The position numbers and the translations under genes are program-made. Positions 50,874 through 60,904 of a DNA stretch of 64,000 bases are shown piece after piece. The notes beneath the pieces are model-generated. The model made no database searches and was not told where the DNA came from. It saw only the letters and a program-made list of their open reading frames with translations. Numbering within the stretch: position 1 is the stretch's first letter; each line of letters opens with the position of its first letter. The stretch comes from Cheiracanthium punctorium (lineage: Eukaryota > Arthropoda > Arachnida > Araneae > Cheiracanthiidae). Where the stretch lies: contig JAWZYV010016579.1 of assembly GCA_038373885.1 (NCBI GenBank), positions 310,001 through 374,000 on the forward strand, given 5' to 3'.

Positions 50874-52353
50874 TACATTTCTTTTAATGAAATCTAAATA
50901 ATCAAATTTTTTAAGCACTTATTTAACCCTAAAAAGACGACATATAAGATCAAAACAGTTAACATCCGCTCAGTCACAGAAATAAAACCTGCATTATTTC
51001 CCAAATTCGATGGGGAAAAAATAAAGAGGAATGAAACAGATAGTGTATAGAAACTAAGCGGACTCGGACGTCAATGCCAATCACAAGTCTGGGAGTCCAT
51101 GATCCGGTAAGATAGGACAGAAACGTCACAGCTCGTCGCCTCATAAGGGTGACACCCTAACTGGATTAACCCTGATGATAGCCTTAATCTGGGAGGAAAG
51201 GGGTGGATGGGCTAATGGATGAGGGGTGAGATACATTGGGGCTCGAGACAGTGACGTCAGGACTCGGGTGATTGATTGATTAGGTTTATTCGCAAGTTTC
51301 CTATAGTTTTGATTCCAAAATTTTGTGAATAAATATCACTGATTTAGAAGATATACGATAGTTCCAGTTGTTCAAAATTTAAATGTAAGTTTTGATTATA
51401 GATTTACAGTTTTTCTCTGAAACTTATTATCATGTTACAAAAGCATAATTTAGTATTTTTTTTTTAAATTTGACATTGGGTGATATAATAACATGAATAT
51501 AGAAGAATAGATAGAATATGACAAGGTGATAGAATATTTTGCGGAAAACTATCGCATTGTATTAACATATTTTTAATATTGTTTTAAATGAGCTGCTCAA
51601 ACAGGAAAAGACAGAAAGCAAAAGAAGTAGAGGATGAGAAAGAAAAAGAAACACAGAATGTGTATACTGTCAATTAAGTTGCACAGTCTGATTTACGCAA
51701 ATATAACGCATACTATGAGCTTCATAAAATTAGAATACTCTTTTAAAAAACAAAACGAATATTTTTTAAATGAAGCAATAGTTTTGCTTTTATGAAAACA
51801 TATTAATAATTGCGTGGTCTCAATATAATGCCGTTTGTGAATCACAGTTTTCTTTTACAAAATTGAATTGTTCTAAGAATATACTTAATATTTCTTAAGT
51901 AATGTAAGATTTAACTTCTTTTAACGTGCAACAGATTAAAGTAATAAAATGAATATGCTTATTTTTTCTGAAAATTATAATCTGTGTATTATTAAAATTT
52001 AAATTTATTAAACAGAACAACTTAAGTGAAGAAGTTTCGTGATGTATTGACTGTCAATACTTTTGAGTCTATTTTCTTTTAATCATATTATACAAGTTAA
52101 ATATTTAATCATATCATAATTACTTTATAATAAATGAGCCAATAAAGTGCAAAACATTTTTATAAACACCTGTTCAGAAATTCTATTTGTGAAAGTTCAT
52201 AGTGTCTTCCTGTATGCTTAAAAATGCTAAAACACACGTTATTTATTTGTTTAGGTGTACTTCAAATAATTAATATGCTGTTTGTTCTTTTGATATTTAG
52301 AAAGAAAATCTTGTTTCTTCCGTGGATCACAATGCAAAAAATAGCAATAAATG
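50874..52353. other. non-coding DNA; GC-balanced patch at 51060-51290
   Basis: No gene supported. The patch 51060-51290 is discussed as a possible regulatory island. The rest is AT-rich and unmatched. Confidence 0.5.
51060..51290. promoter_or_regulatory. candidate regulatory island with PBX/HOX- and CRE-like words (weak)
   Basis: A GC-balanced block has CTGGATTAACCCTGATGATAG and CTTAATCTGGG (paired GATTA cores), AGTGACGTCAG (CRE-like) and GTGATTGATTGATTAGG (overlapping TGATTGAT, a PBX/HOX-type word). No open frame or repeat ends. The clustering is suggestive only. Confidence 0.25.
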
Positions 52354-52529
52354 TAGGGATGGACGCGAGATGAAAAATAGGCTGTCTCGTCTCGCAAAAT
52401 CGCGAAAAAGCTTTGTCTTGTCTCGCAAAAATCCCTATATCACAATGTAAAATGTGCCTGTCTCTTCAAGCAAAATAACTGCAAATCTCTGTCTCGTCAG
52501 GCAAATTTCTGTCTCGCAGGCCATCCCTA
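52354..52529. mobile_element. hAT MITE (TAGGGATGGACG family), 176-bp copy
   Basis: Ends TAGGGATGGACGCGAG and GCAGGCCATCCCTA. Perfect 8-bp direct repeats AATAAATG at 52346-52353 and 52530-52537 flank it, the hAT hallmark. Inside, CTGTCTCGTCTCGC, GTCTTGTCTCGC and CTGTCTCGTCAGGC repeat one TGTCTCG-based motif, which also fills the copies at 9635 and 31290. Confidence 0.94.
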
Positions 52530-55500
52530 AATAAATGTACAAAACGTAAAATAAATTGCCAAATTTAAGTTCATTTTATATTTTTTTATTTATAGAAATT
52601 CAACTTGACTTTAAAAGGATTTCTTAAAATAATAGACCTGAACCACCCATCATGCGATTTTATTGCATTAACACTGTAATGAACATAACACAGATCTCCA
52701 GCTTTTCAATTACAACTGCAGACCAGCACCAGTGCGAAAAACTTTAATTAAATTGAAGGGAAACTGCATTAGCACACTCTAAAAATAAATTAAAATCTTA
52801 ATTCTTCTGCAGACGCTTATTAGTACAACGTAAAGTACTAACTCGTAGTGAAACTATAAGGGAGTTCATATATGGAATCACCCAATAAACTAATTAAGTG
52901 TCAACGTATTATTATTCAAAACATTTCATGTGACTAACATTCAGAGAGCAGCACGATTTTGATAAATAGCATGCTGAACTTTTAAGAACTACGAAGGTAG
53001 TCGAGAAAAAAATGTGATTAATTGATTTTAGTGTGACAGAGGAAACCATAAACTACACGTTACAAGCAATACCTACGCGTGACAGGCTCTGGTAAGGGCT
53101 CATTAGCAAAACTTTTGAACGAAGAAAAAAAAAAAAAAAAAGGATTTACGGTTATGACTACAAGTAAATTAAAGATGTTTGCTGGCAGTGAAGTAAAGAG
53201 TTGGATATTTAAAACGTCTTATAGTCAGCTTGCTTCGTTGGGAAGTATGCATTTAATTTTGATTAAAAAAAAATACTTGGAAAAGCTTATTTTTAAGTAT
53301 TTTAGAGGATATTGGTCAAAAGTAATTTAATCAAAAAGTAATTAATTTTATAGTAATTACTTTTCAGTTACTTTAGTAGTTAAACTGAATTGGTCAAAAG
53401 TAATTAACTGAAGAAAGATTTATGCAAAAATTTAAGCTATATGCATTCAACTGTATTAGAAATATTGGAATAAAGACGATCGCTAAAAATTGCAAAACAT
53501 TCTGTATTGGTGTTCAGAGTACATAAAGACTATATTGGATTTGCCAAAACTACGAACTTTTGCAAAATTTTTGAAATTCCAGGACTACATGAATCATGTT
53601 TTTATTCCTGTAACTGTATAGCATTTCAACTCATTGTCATAGGCTATTCAAGCATTCATTTCCAAATATGTTTTAAATTATTGAGAATTATTATAGAACT
53701 TTTTTTATGGCCACTTGTTTGAAAATTAGGAAGCAGAAGTCATGGAGATCAATAAAAGGAAAACCTTACTATCAGAAGTAAATGTTACTGAATTTATTCA
53801 CCAAAAAAATTAATTTTAACACTACGTAATATAAACTAAACTATAAAATGAATACTTATACAAATTAAAGTCCTTTTTTTTTTGGTGGTGTTCATAAGCA
53901 TTAACACAGAGATTTGTAAAACACAAACTTAGATATCAAAATAAGATATTGCGCCCACACAAGTCGAACCCTCGCTAAATTTATCGCACGTGTCCACATC
54001 CGTCAGCTTGAAAAAATTTTCACAATGAACATATCGATCAACCAATCTACCGAAGACTACGAGAAATTTCGATAAAGCTGGCAATGCTCATTACGGGCTA
54101 CTTAATTAAATATGAGGCAGCCTTTAATTACCTACTGCCACCACTAATTAACGAGCGTTAATCTCTGGCCCAGAGACAACACCCTTCGCCGAGGTCCTTT
54201 GTCACGACGCTTTGTCCCCAGAGTGTATTGGTCTTCAAGGAACAAAGGAGAGAGCTCTTTGTAATTTTAGCTGGCGTGTTTGTCATTTTGTTTCTCGGGT
54301 TATGAATTGTTAAGCATTTCTGTGATTTATGGTGGTCAGGGCCTGGTTTTGTATAGAAGTGTGCAAAAGCATGATTATTGAGGACTTGTTCGAGGTTGAG
54401 TGACCCCCAATTGTGAAGAAGGTTCGGCGAAGATAAAAGACAGCTAAGAATACTTTTTTTCTTCTCCCCATTAGAAGATTTTGAATTTTATCTGACCATA
54501 AGCATAATTAAAATGCGTTCTAAATAAATAAATGAATACAATAATAATTAACGAGTATTTTTTTGAATTTTTAATAAAGTATATGTTGAGAATCCAAGAA
54601 TGATTAACTGATAAATAAGAAGATGTAAACGTAATTTCTAATATATGTTGAACAATTGTTATTTTACTTAAAAACGAGTTTTAAGTGTTGAGTTCTTTAG
54701 TTTTGAAATATATAAAGACTGTACAAACACAAAATTCCAGGCATGAATACACTTATTCTGCAAAATTAATTTTGTTAAAATTATAAATGCTAAATAAAAG
54801 TTAAAAATCTTAAAAAGAAAAGAAAAGAAAAATGAAAATCAAGTAAACACAGCAGACTTTATAACAGAAGAGGAAAGTTTTGATACTTGTATACATATAT
54901 ATATATATACATATTTTCAATTAAATAAAATGGCTTTGACGTGGAATTTGATGGTTTTTTAATTATAAATCAACTAAATCTGTCGGTTTCCCATATTTTC
55001 TTTGTCTAATAATTTGTTACATTTTGATCTTTCATTGTGTTTTAAATGCCCCCGTGAGAGAGTTATGCTATTGAAATTGACATGTAACTAGTGAATTGAA
55101 ATGTAGTGCAAAAGTATAAGTCAGGAATTAGTTTACTAACACAGATAGTTTAGACATGGTTTAAGTATCCTCAGTCTTAAAGGGACAAGGAAACCACTTA
55201 TCACAATTTTTTATTACAATTTTATTTCACTAAACAGATCGACGATATTTTAAAACAATTTAAGTATCAAATTAAATTTCATTTATTACATTAAAATATG
55301 TTTTTACGATTACAATAAAAATCTGACGACAATATTGCGTAATAAACTATTTACTAAAATCTTACCGGGTAATCGTGGTTAAAATATCCCACTTTACACT
55401 GTACATTTTTTTAAACTGTAAAAGAAATACCAAATCATTTCTATTTCATGGATAAATCTATTTTCGTAACAATTATTATTATTTTGGGTTTATTTTTCTT

Positions 55501-56784
55501 TATTTTTCTTCTGTTTGACAGGGTTTTATTCTTAAAGAAACTTCAGGACTTCCCTCATTTATCAAATGCACTCTACTGTGACGTCTCTCAAACTCACTAA
55601 AGAGCATGCGATGCAAATAACTATAATTTTTCAGTTAAAAAGAGGAGAACTGGTCCATTTAAGGTGCTTTTTCTGCGAGTTCAAGAAATACAGCAAGACT
55701 TCCTACATTCATTTCTAAAAATCCTCGAAACAGTTATAACAAAAAAATATAATTATTATTCAATAGTACGTCTAAAGTGTTGAAGCACAAGCATTTCAGA
55801 GAAAAATTATACCCAAAATGTAATGATAAATGATTATCTGCAGAAAAACAAAAATACAGATAGCAGTTGAATTATATAAACATAAACACTAAACACTTAA
55901 ATTACTATAAGTGCTATATTTATAATATTACCGCTTCAATGTAAGCAACAAAAATTTATATATGTTGATGAATTATTACCATTAAATATCGTCCTGCTAT
56001 TTGCGCATTAACTAAGTCAAACTCAGAAATGTATTACAGTAAAACTTTCTTATACGAAATAATATAAATTTTATGCCATACGAAATTTTCAGAACAGCAA
56101 AAAATACCTTTCCTTCTGCATCTTTCTTTGTGACTGTGCATTATACAATTTTATAAGGTTTTTAGAAAAAGAACTAAATTATGATTTCAGTTTTCTTCAT
56201 CTTTTATTTTTTAATACATTAAAATTTTATAAGATAGTAAATTAAATACATAAAATAATGTATACTTTAGGATTTTACTTGAGGTTTACGATATTACATA
56301 TTGCGAAACGGACGAAGTTATCAGAACTTTGCCTTTAAAACTGGTTTACCAGCAATGTCTCTTTCCCCAACCCAGCTGGTGAGGGGAAAAGGGACTGTAG
56401 TTGCAAGCGATAGCGAGAAAATACTTGTAACATTCATTAAGAAAGTACTTTTGGGTTGGATATTTTTCATACATCATTTAAAAATACTTGAACAGCTATG
56501 TGTAACATTTCCTTTTTTTACAGTAAAAATAAATGGTATATTGGTTGTTTGGTTCGAAAATAGGGACGTATAAAGACTCTCATTAAAGACAAATGTATTA
56601 AGATTATTAATTTAATTTTGCGAAAAACGAAGAGAAATGTAGTTTAACGAGAGTATTTAATTAAATTTGCAATAAATTAATTTTATTTGTTAAATTTATT
56701 TTAATTTTATTAGTTATATTTAACAAGGATTTATGTAATTATGATTGACCCCATTTAAATTTTTTAAAAATTATTTTTCAATAA
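52530..56784. other. AT-rich non-coding DNA, no gene supported
   Basis: Open frames such as 53079-53330, 53507-53722 and 56301-56573 match nothing I recognise and lack splice-site support. A GC-balanced patch lies at 54090-54310. Confidence 0.5.
54090..54310. promoter_or_regulatory. candidate regulatory island with ATTA and SOX-like words (weak)
   Basis: The patch contains CTTAATTAAATATG, CCTTTAATTACC and CACTAATTAACGAGCG (homeodomain-like). It also has CCTTTGTCACG, GCTTTGTCCCC, GAACAAAGGAG and CTCTTTGTAATT, four SOX-like ACAAAG/CTTTGT cores in ~100 bp. No coding or repeat structure. Inference only. Confidence 0.25.
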
Positions 56785-57893
56785 AACACAATTTTAACTT
56801 ATTGTAAAAAATTGGTTATACTAAACTATCACTGTAAACTTCAATACATATTATATATATATACAATTGTAAATAACAGTATCTATTCCTCTACTAATTT
56901 GTCTACTGTAGTTTGTAACAAAAAAATTCTGGCTTTCTATAAACTTCTCAACCTACAACATAATAATCTAAACTATCCTTATATTGTACTAATCCCTAAA
57001 TTTCATAAATCGCCTTTAAAGTTTCGAACTGTTACAATAGGATGTAATACATATAGCAATGTAGCAAGTAAACTTCTATTAAAGATACTGTCTGTTATGC
57101 ATGAGTATTATATAAAACGTAATGATTACTCTATCTCTATAGGAAATAGTCATGATCTACGCAATACAATATGTACTATTAGTAATATTACCTCTTTATA
57201 TGCCTATGATTTTAAAGATCTATTTAACAATATTCCTCTTGACGACCTTTACAATGTAATTAATGAATTATTTGAAACTTGTGTTAACAATATTCAGCTC
57301 CCTTCCCATGTTGATGTAACTTATTTCAGTTGTCTATCTAAATTTATTATCTATAATAATTTTATTCTACATAACAATAAAATATATCTACAAAATCATG
57401 GTATACCACAAGGTGGTTCAGCATCTAGTTACCTTGCAGATCTTTACTTATATTACTATGAAAAAGAATATACTAATACACACATCATTCTTAAACGATA
57501 TATAGATGATATCTTACTTGTAAACACTACTAATAATAATAACATTATCTTCCCCATAAAATATCCATCTGCTCTGGAATAATTAAAAATGATATGCTTA
57601 ACAATTCTGTTAGTTTTCTAGATCTAAGTATCTCCATCACTCCTAGAAATAGCCTTAGTTTCAATATCTATGATAAGCGTAAAGATTTTAGCTTTAAAGT
57701 AAATAGCTTTACTCATTTTTCCTCCTGCTTACATAAATCTGTATTTCGCAATATCATCTATAATCACTGCTGTAGAATCAAGTTTCTATGTTCTGATGAT
57801 TTTAAAGTCTCCAATTTTAAATCTCTATTTCTGTCAGCTAGACAATACAACTATCCCACTAAGTTCCTAAAATCTATTATATACAATTCTTGA
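56785..57893 (+). pseudogene. Penelope-like reverse transcriptase relic (one frameshift)
   Basis: Reverse transcriptases copy element RNA into DNA. The frame is open from 56785, and no ATG opens it, so its 5' part is lost. Numbering residues from 56812, it shows IPKFHKSPLKFR (61-72), motif A YAYDFKDLFNNIP (130-142), motif B GIPQGGSASSYLADLYLYYYE (197-217) and motif C RYIDDILLV (229-237). All three catalytic Asp are kept. The frame stops at 57580. Another frame, open from about 57576, continues with VSFLDLSI, NIYDKRKDFSFKV and a closing ARQYNYPTKFL, the usual thumb-like tail of this group. So one indel near 57565-57580 breaks it. No GIY-YIG endonuclease follows. The PKxHK motif and motif order fit Penelope-like elements. 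Assignment to a particular clade is not possible here. Confidence 0.85.
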
Positions 57894-58563
57894 TAATGAT
57901 GTGTCTAATGTCTTTGTTAATTTACTGGAGGTTGGGTGGGGTTTTGGTTTTAAGGTTGTAATTGGATGGTTGGGTCGGGCGGAGGAAGTTTTTCTCATTA
58001 AAAAAAAAGTAATATGTTTAAAAACAATTTGGATGTGTATATGCATGCATATATATATATCTGGAGGGATTTAAAAAAAAAAAAACACGGGGTACCTATA
58101 TTGTGATTATTCTGTCCTAAACATTATTTTTTATTTTTTTCTTATTTACTAGATTAATCTTTTGTCATACAATAACTTATTATACATACTTTGTCAATAA
58201 TAATAATCATTATATTTTTTAAACAATATGTTATATTTAATTTTTGCTATACTATTTATTTTATTCAATCATTTTAATTTATTATTATTCAATATATATT
58301 TATTATATTAATATACCTGGATATTCTTAAATTTTAATAATATTACCTTTTAGTATTTGGCAACTCCTATACTTTCTTCTTTCCACTTTTACACTTTTAT
58401 TTAGTGGCAACACCATTTTTCACTTTTTACAATTCTTAGCATTGGCAACACATATCACTTGTTCAAATGAAATTTCCATGTGCTCGAGGTCTGGTATGTA
58501 AAATTATAATTCCTATTTCTAATTTTGTTATCTTTTTGATCTCTTCTTTTTGATTTCCTTTAT
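57894..58563. other. region downstream of the reverse transcriptase
   Basis: After the stop comes a G/T-rich stretch (GGTTGGGTGGGGTTTTGG, about 57930-57948), then AT-rich DNA without coding. It probably belongs to the retroelement's 3' part, because it leads into the paired hairpins, but the element boundary is unknown. Confidence 0.35.
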
Positions 58564-58701
58564 ATAGTAGGGTAGGGCCCAGATGTGTGGAGTTAATATC
58601 TCTTCTGATATGCCACACAACCGAAACCCTACTATTTGGTTTGCTGTAAATTATAATCCACTGTTTGTGGCCCCTGACGATGGTGACAGTGGTTATAATT
58701 T
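58564..58701 (+). other. two consecutive hairpins in the retroelement 3' region
   Basis: Hairpin 1: ATAGTAGGGT (58564-58573) pairs with ACCCTACTAT (58626-58635). Inside it, TGTGTGG (58584-58590) pairs with CCACACA (58613-58619). Hairpin 2: AAATTATAATCCACTGT (58648-58664) pairs with ACAGTGGTTATAATTT (58686-58701) with one bulged T, leaving a 21-nt loop with CCCCTGACGATGG. They lie ~670 bp after the coding relic. The perfect complementarity suggests a structured RNA or end signal of the element. Function is inferred. Confidence 0.7.
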
Positions 58702-58835
58702 CCGTTTCATTATATTATCACAATAATTCTTGCACTTTATTTGGCTTCAAAATCTGGTTTCTAATTCTTGCTAATAGCTGTTATATTTTTATGCGAGATA
58801 TGTCTTATTTGTAGTATGTTTTGTGTTTTACTTGT

Positions 58836-58861
58836 TATATATATATATATATATATATATA
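58836..58861. repeat. (AT)n microsatellite
   Basis: About 13 AT units, 135 bp after hairpin 2. It could be the 3' tail of the retroelement. Confidence 0.95.
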
Positions 58862-59205
58862 AGAAGTTTAAATAAAAAAAATTGAATAACACATTAATGG
58901 CATAAATTACTGATTTAAGTTTAAAATTCAATTCGAAGCCAATTTTCAATGTTTTGAAAGAAATATTTTGCGATAAAAATCAGTCGAACTACTGGAAAAT
59001 ATGATGTATGCCAAAAACAACACAGCACGGATGCATTTTACACAAATTCAAAAATTTTATTAACTTATAAAAAATAGTTAATAAAGTGAAATTTGTGTCC
59101 GTTTTCCTTAAAACGGACAGTATAAATTTTGAAAATAAAACAACGAAGTCCACTGATACTAAATATCGTGACTCAGTAATATTATTATTTAAACAATATA
59201 GTTAG
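58862..59205. other. AT-rich DNA, nothing recognised
   Basis: A short stretch between the retroelement and the piggyBac element, without coding or repeat ends. Confidence 0.5.
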
Positions 59206-59572
59206 TTAAAACACTAGAAGCGCCAGATCAGTCATTTTGACTGTTTTCGCCATTTTAGCTTGGATTCCTAAAAGACCCTTTACTTTAGGAAGTCATAATT
59301 TTTTGAATTCTCCTAAAAAACCTTCAAAATTATTGGCACTAAATATGCATTGAATGAAAATAAAATTAATGGAAATATTTTTATGTATACCTAGAAGCGC
59401 CACGAGCAGTCAAATTGACTGCTAGTGAAATTGAGTTTATTCATCGTACTCTATTACGCAGAAAAAAAATCTTATCATGAAGAAACATTTCCCCTACATA
59501 TTCCTTTCATTCATTATTTCTCTAATCCATGAAATACTTGTCATTTTCCGCCCCCTTCCTCAGCACCCCTCC

Positions 59573-59576
<4 letters not shown>

Positions 59577-59617
<41 letters not shown>
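59577..59617. repeat. poly(A) run, 41 bases
   Basis: Longest homopolymer in the window. It lies inside the piggyBac element just where the transposase 5' half should be. Confidence 0.97.
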
Positions 59618-59618
<1 letters not shown>

Positions 59619-59671
59619 ATTGTCCCGTAATCGTTTTCGAGATACCATGGAAAATCTAAGATTTGATTTGA

Positions 59672-60679
59672 CATTTAGAAACTGATAAGTTTGCCATGTT
59701 TTCAGATATCTGGAACAAATTTATAGAAAACTGTGCTCTTTCTTATAAGCCAGGAGAAAATCTGGTGTTGGATGAACAACTATTTCCATCAAAAGTTAGG
59801 TGTAAGTTTATACAATGTATGCCGAATAAACCAGATAAATTTGGTATAAAATTTTGGATGCTAGTTGATGTTGACTCAAAGATTATGTGCAATGCTTTTC
59901 CATACCTTGGAAAGGATAACGCAAGAAATGAAAATGAAAGACTTCCTGAAAATATAGTAATGCGCCTTCTGAGCCCTTATGTGAATACAGGTAGAAATAT
60001 GACAGTGGGCAACTATTTTTCCTCGCTTTCATTAGCTCAAAAACTTAAAATGAAGAATACAAGTTTTGTGGGGACAGTAAGAAGACATCGAAAAGAAATT
60101 CCGTATGAGATCAGGAAATCAAACACTCAGCTTCACGAAACAGTTTTACTGAAAAATTGAGACACTACACTGGCAGTGTATCAGGGTAAAAAGAATAAAA
60201 ATGTCCTGCTTCTAAGTACCTTGCATACAGATGTAAATGTAGAGTCACAAACTGTGAAAAAACTTCCAAAAACAGAATTCTACAACAAAACCAAATGTGG
60301 TGTCGACATTATTGACCAAATGACACGTAAATATTCTGTGCGGGCTGCTTCCCGTAGATGGCCCGTGCATATTATCTATAATATGCTGGATTTGGCAGGA
60401 ACTAATGCCTGCATTATCTACCGAGAAATGAGTGGTAAATCTATAATAAGACATAACTTTCTTTTTCAATTGGCAGAAGAATTGAGAGCGAGTCACTTGA
60501 AGAAAAAGACAAGTGCACAACTGCCCTCAGAAATTTCGAACACTACTAACAAAAACTCTCAAAAAAGAGACGGCAATGCCAAATTGGATTTTGTAAGAGC
60601 AACGAAACAAGTCATATGTGCCAGAAATGTTAACATTTCATATGTGGTAAATCCACTTCCAGCATTGAAAAAATTCTAA
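59672..60679 (+). pseudogene. piggyBac transposase pseudogene (DDE_Tnp_1_7 type)
   Basis: PiggyBac transposases cut and paste DNA at TTAA using three Asp residues. The frame opens at 59672 with DKFAMFSDIWNKFI; an RFD-like stub is in another frame just upstream, so a frameshift and loss of the N-terminal ~200 residues precede it. Numbering from 59696: the first catalytic Asp is kept (LVLDEQLFPS, Asp26), and KPDKFGIKFWMLVD follows. The second should lie in MTVxNYFSSLSLAQKL but is Gly105. A TGA at 60158-60160 interrupts the frame, which resumes with VYQGKKNKNVLLLSTLH. The third Asp region is kept (TKCGVDIIDQMTRKYSVR), then RRWPVHIIYNMLDLAGTNA. The Cys-rich C-terminal zinc-binding domain has lost most Cys. 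It is not functional. Confidence 0.95.
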
Positions 60680-60904
60680 TCTAAAAATTGCGAATAGCAT
60701 TAAAATGAGTTTTATTAAAAAGTAAGTAAAAATATTTTTTGTAGCATGTATTTTAACAAGAATTAACATTTTATTCTTTGAAAAGCTTTTAAAAATACCA
60801 TAAACTTTTTGTATTTAAATAAATGTACAAAATTCTTTGAGCAGTCAATTTGACTGCTGCTGGCGCTTCTAGGTAGAAAGAAAGTGCGGCGCTTCTAGTG
60901 TTAA

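Larger units (their letters stand above)
59206..60904 (+). mobile_element. decayed piggyBac element with doubled end modules
   Basis: TTAA occurs at both edges (59206-59209, 60901-60904). The termini are CACTAGAAGCGCC (59212-59224) and, inverted, at 60888-60900; two extra A lie between the left TTAA and its repeat. A second pair lies inside: CCTAGAAGCGCC plus an AGCAGTCAAATTGACTGCT palindrome (59390-59433), matched in inverse at 60838-60872. The terminal left module has a related palindrome (CAGTCATTTTGACTG). The element is ~1.7 kb, shorter than usual autonomous piggyBacs (~2.3 kb or more). A transposase relic lies between, preceded by a 41-base A run. Confidence 0.93.

Noticed and set aside
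50093..50901. Several overlapping 60-123-codon frames on both strands
   Set aside because: They are shadows of the single broken Tc1 transposase frame on the minus strand.
58564..58640. Hammerhead ribozyme
   Set aside because: Outer stem, GTA site and CGAAAC fit helix III and its neighbours, but the CUGANGA box reads CTGATAT and no helix II forms between it and GAAA. Kept only as a hairpin.
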